From: Nitrobacter sp. NHB1
GTDB taxonomy: Bacteria; Pseudomonadota; Alphaproteobacteria; Rhizobiales; Xanthobacteraceae
DNA length: 64,000 bases
Assembly (NCBI RefSeq): GCF_036964665.1
Contig: NZ_JBAMDA010000004.1
Location: forward strand, 124,001-188,000
Reading direction: 5' to 3'
Positions 61,879 to 64,000 of this stretch are shown piece after piece (the first letter of the stretch is position 1; each line of letters begins with the position of its first letter). The notes under the pieces are model-generated. The model made no database searches, had not been told where the DNA came from, and saw only the letters and a list, made by a program, of their open reading frames with translations. Made by a program: the position numbers and the translations under genes.

Positions 61879-62921
61879 GCACGCGCGTGGCACGTCCTCT
61901 CTGGCGGATGCTGATGCGGATTGCAGCAGCCAACGCACTCGTAGCCCTCGCGGTCGGCCTCGCAGCGAATCCGAAATCCGTGATGCAAGGCTGGCTGATC
62001 GCGTTTGTGTTCGTCAGTGGCATCCCGATTGGCAGTCTCGTCCTGTTGCTGATCCACCGGCTGACGGGAGGGCGTTGGGGAACGGTGCTCGCGCCGGTGT
62101 TGATGCCGGCCACTGCCATGGTGCCGTTCGTTGCGCTCGCCTTTTTGCCGCTGGCGTTCGGTCTGTCCGCGCCCTACCGCTGGGCCTCGGATACGTCAAT
62201 GCTCCGGCCTGCGGTGGTGCATGTCTATCTGAACCAGCCTGCCTTCCTGCTACGGTCGGCGGTCGCTCTTGTCGGTTGGTCGGTTCTCGCCGTTGCCGTG
62301 GTCAAGGAGCGCTGCACGGCATTGATGGCAGGCCTCGGCCTCGTCTTTCATGCGGTCGTCATCAGCCTTGTCGCGGTGGACTGGGTCCTGTCGATCGACA
62401 GCAGATTTTCGTCGTCAGCATTCGCCGCCGCCATTGCGATTCAGCAGCTCCTTTCCGCCCTTGCGCTTGCCGCGATCGCGGGAACGGAGGCGCGACGACT
62501 CGGAGCAATCGCGGATCTTGCCGGATTGATCCTGGCGACCCTGCTCGGCACCGTCTATCTCGCCCTCATGTCGTTCATCGTCATCTGGTACGGCAATCTG
62601 CCGGACAAGGCTGCGTGGTATCTGCTGCGAGGGCGCGATGGCTGGCAATGGCTTATTGCCAGTGCCGTGGTGATCGGTGCGTTGGTGCCGCTTTGCCTGC
62701 TGCTGAAGCAGAGTGTCCGGCAAAGTCGCATCGCGCTTCGCCTGATCGGCAGCCTGATCCTGCTCGGCATTTTTCTGCATGTGGCCTGGCTGATCGCACC
62801 GGCTTTCGGAAGCGGTGCGATTGTCGCGGCCTCGAGCGCCGTCATCGCACTCGTCGGCCTCGGCCTCGGCCTTTTCGATCGCGTAGTTGTCCGATTGAGC
62901 GGAGCCGCCCATGCCGAATGA
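61875..62921 (+). CDS. actF: Alternative complex III subunit ActF (NrfD-like membrane subunit)
   Basis: 348 residues, about ten membrane helices; the second NrfD-like subunit, usually without a quinol site. Motifs: FVFVSGIPIGSLVLLLIHRL, YRWASDTSMLRPAVVHVYLN, HAVVISLVAVDWVLSIDSRF, YLALMSFIVIWYGNLPDKAA. Start overlaps the actE stop by ATGA. Confidence 0.92.
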   Translation: MSTRVARPLWRMLMRIAAANALVALAVGLAANPKSVMQGWLIAFVFVSGIPIGSLVLLLIHRLTGGRWGTVLAPVLMPATAMVPFVALAFLPLAFGLSAPYRWASDTSMLRPAVVHVYLNQPAFLLRSAVALVGWSVLAVAVVKERCTALMAGLGLVFHAVVISLVAVDWVLSIDSRFSSSAFAAAIAIQQLLSALALAAIAGTEARRLGAIADLAGLILATLLGTVYLALMSFIVIWYGNLPDKAAWYLLRGRDGWQWLIASAVVIGALVPLCLLLKQSVRQSRIALRLIGSLILLGIFLHVAWLIAPAFGSGAIVAASSAVIALVGLGLGLFDRVVVRLSGAAHAE

Positions 62922-63303
62922 CCGGCCGGAATCACCTGCCGTCGCAACGCGCGCCGTGCTGTTCACGGCGATGGGATTTCTGGTCTTTGTGGGGATCTCC
63001 CTCGTCGTGCTGCGCATCTTTTACGGCGAACGGACCGATCATGCGGTCTTCGTGCCACCGACCCCGTTTGCCAAGCCGCGGCTTCAAACAAACGACGCCG
63101 CCGATCTCGCCAGGCTGCAGGCCGAACAACGCGGCCGGCTTGCCGGGTATGCGTGGGTTGACCGGGAGAAGGGCATCGCCGCCATCCCGATCGAAGAAGC
63201 GATGAAACGTGTCGTGGCGCGGGGCGCCGATGCCTATGCGCCGATCGATTCGAACACTTCAGCCCAACAACCTGCCGGTGCAGGCGGAGGACAGTCGCCG
63301 TGA
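62911..63303 (+). CDS. single-TM protein of the ACIII/oxidase cluster
   Basis: 130 residues. ATG 62911 overlaps actF by 11 bases. A membrane helix (FTAMGFLVFVGISLVVLRIF, about 17-37) is followed by a periplasmic domain with PRLQTNDAADLARLQAEQRG and RLAGYAWVDREKGIAAIPIE, then EAMKRVVARG and a Gly/Ala-rich tail. The LQ..P/N.DL..L..E....L..Y.WVD...G...IPI..AM pattern recurs in small proteins next to SCO and cytochrome oxidase genes. The function is unassigned, probably oxidase assembly. Confidence 0.75.
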   Translation: MPNDRPESPAVATRAVLFTAMGFLVFVGISLVVLRIFYGERTDHAVFVPPTPFAKPRLQTNDAADLARLQAEQRGRLAGYAWVDREKGIAAIPIEEAMKRVVARGADAYAPIDSNTSAQQPAGAGGGQSP

Positions 63304-64000
63304 AGCCGCTATTCGCCGCCCTTTTCATCATGGCGCCGTTGGTTCTTGCGACCGGCGCGCAGGCCGCGTTGACCCGCAACGAGCTTGACGGGGTGTCTCT
63401 TTCGCCCGCAGCCAATGCGGCAGCGCCGCTCGCGCTGAAATTTCGCGATATTGACGACAGGCGCCTGACCCTGCGTGAGGCGATCGGCGGACGGCCGAGT
63501 CTTCTGCTATTTGTGGACTACACCTGCCGGACCATTTGCGGGCCAGCGCTGGCGATCGCGTCGGGGGCGTTGGCGCAGACCGGCCTCGATCCCGCGAAGT
63601 ACCGGCTCGTCGTGATCGGTCTTGATCCGAAGGACAGCGCTAAAGACGCTCGCTTGATGGCCCGGCAGATCGGAGATCCCGCCGTCGAACGCGTCACAAT
63701 CCTGCTTCGGGGCGATGCCGGTAATGTGCATCAGCTCACCGACGCCCTCGGCTATCGCTATCGATACGATGCCGCCGCGGATCAGTTCGCCCATCCCGCC
63801 GGCGCACTGGTCATGACAGCCGATGGCCGGGTTTCGAGAGCCTTGTCGAGCCTTGCGCTCAATCCAAGGGACCTCCGTCTCGCGCTCGTCGAGGCGGGGG
63901 CGGGACATATCGGAACATTCGCCGACCGCCTAACTTTACTCTGCTACGGATTTGATGCCGCGCATGGAGTATATGCACCCGCGATTGCGCGAATGTTGAA
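63300..64000 (+). CDS. SCO1/SenC-type copper chaperone, truncated by window end
   Basis: GTG 63300 overlaps the preceding stop (GTGA). Signal peptide LFAALFIMAPLVLATGAQA, then a thioredoxin fold with the copper site CRTIC in LLFVDYTCRTICGPALAIAS and the matching His in YDAAADQFAHPAGALVMTAD. SCO proteins deliver copper to the CuA site of subunit II of cytochrome c oxidase, so oxidase genes are expected just beyond base 64000. The frame is open at the window end (233 residues seen). Confidence 0.88.
   Translation, partial: MKPLFAALFIMAPLVLATGAQAALTRNELDGVSLSPAANAAAPLALKFRDIDDRRLTLREAIGGRPSLLLFVDYTCRTICGPALAIASGALAQTGLDPAKYRLVVIGLDPKDSAKDARLMARQIGDPAVERVTILLRGDAGNVHQLTDALGYRYRYDAAADQFAHPAGALVMTADGRVSRALSSLALNPRDLRLALVEAGAGHIGTFADRLTLLCYGFDAAHGVYAPAIARML

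Noticed and set aside
1-64000. tRNA, rRNA, riboswitch or CRISPR loci
   Set aside because: None was recognised on either strand by eye; no conserved tRNA arms, rRNA cores or regular spacer arrays were seen.

Overview
The window is accessory, plasmid-like DNA from an alphaproteobacterium, most likely of the order Hyphomicrobiales and the Bradyrhizobium/Nitrobacter/Afipia group. This is inferred from a complete repABC replication-partition module with two parS palindromes, a VirC1-like ATPase, a MobC/relaxase pair, and small proteins typical of that group (PRC-barrel, DUF3775, NrsF, DUF2254). No rRNA, tRNA or CRISPR array was seen.

Layout. 1-1.4 kb: end of a PIN-like toxin (DUF5615) and a tyrosine recombinase. 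1.4-5.2 kb: parS sites, repA, repB, antisense ctRNA, repC. 5.9-6.7 kb: ssb and an XRE regulator. 6.75-7.3 kb: debris of a second repC and of another regulator. 7.4-11.85 kb: a mobilization module, with a divergent VirC1-like ATPase plus partner, a candidate oriT, mobC and a large relaxase. 11.9-18.7 kb: a strongly decayed stretch (nrsF with an amber codon, a frameshifted ECF sigma factor, a compressed hsdRMS relic, frameshifted tspO, a DUF7002 gene with two 4-bp duplications, a peroxiredoxin with an early stop, a GST relic) around an apparently intact DUF2254 membrane protein.

18.8-32.7 kb is a nested mobile-element complex. A Recombinase-In-Trio (RIT) element bounded by 91-bp inverted repeats holds three tyrosine recombinases (ritA broken) and a SAM methyltransferase. 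The methyltransferase is split by a 2611-bp IS21-family element. A second copy of that element of the same length, in opposite orientation, interrupts istA of a different IS21-family element. An apparently intact IS110 element follows.

32.7-55 kb is an IS graveyard (fragments of IS3, IS5, IS21, IS66, IS110 and IS256). Between the fragments lie small, probably envelope or stress related genes: a CPA1 Na+/H+ antiporter, a repeat-bearing membrane protein with a folded-back partial copy, a His-rich secreted protein, three PRC-barrel proteins, DUF3775, a phage tail-fibre-like N-terminal domain, a DUF883-like membrane protein and an 879-residue autotransporter.

55.5-64 kb: a sensory-rhodopsin-transducer-like protein, then a tightly overlapping operon for Alternative Complex III (actABCDEF), a single-TM protein and a SCO copper chaperone cut by the window end. 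This is a respiratory module passing electrons from quinol to cytochrome c or an oxidase, and it is the best-preserved metabolic block in the window.
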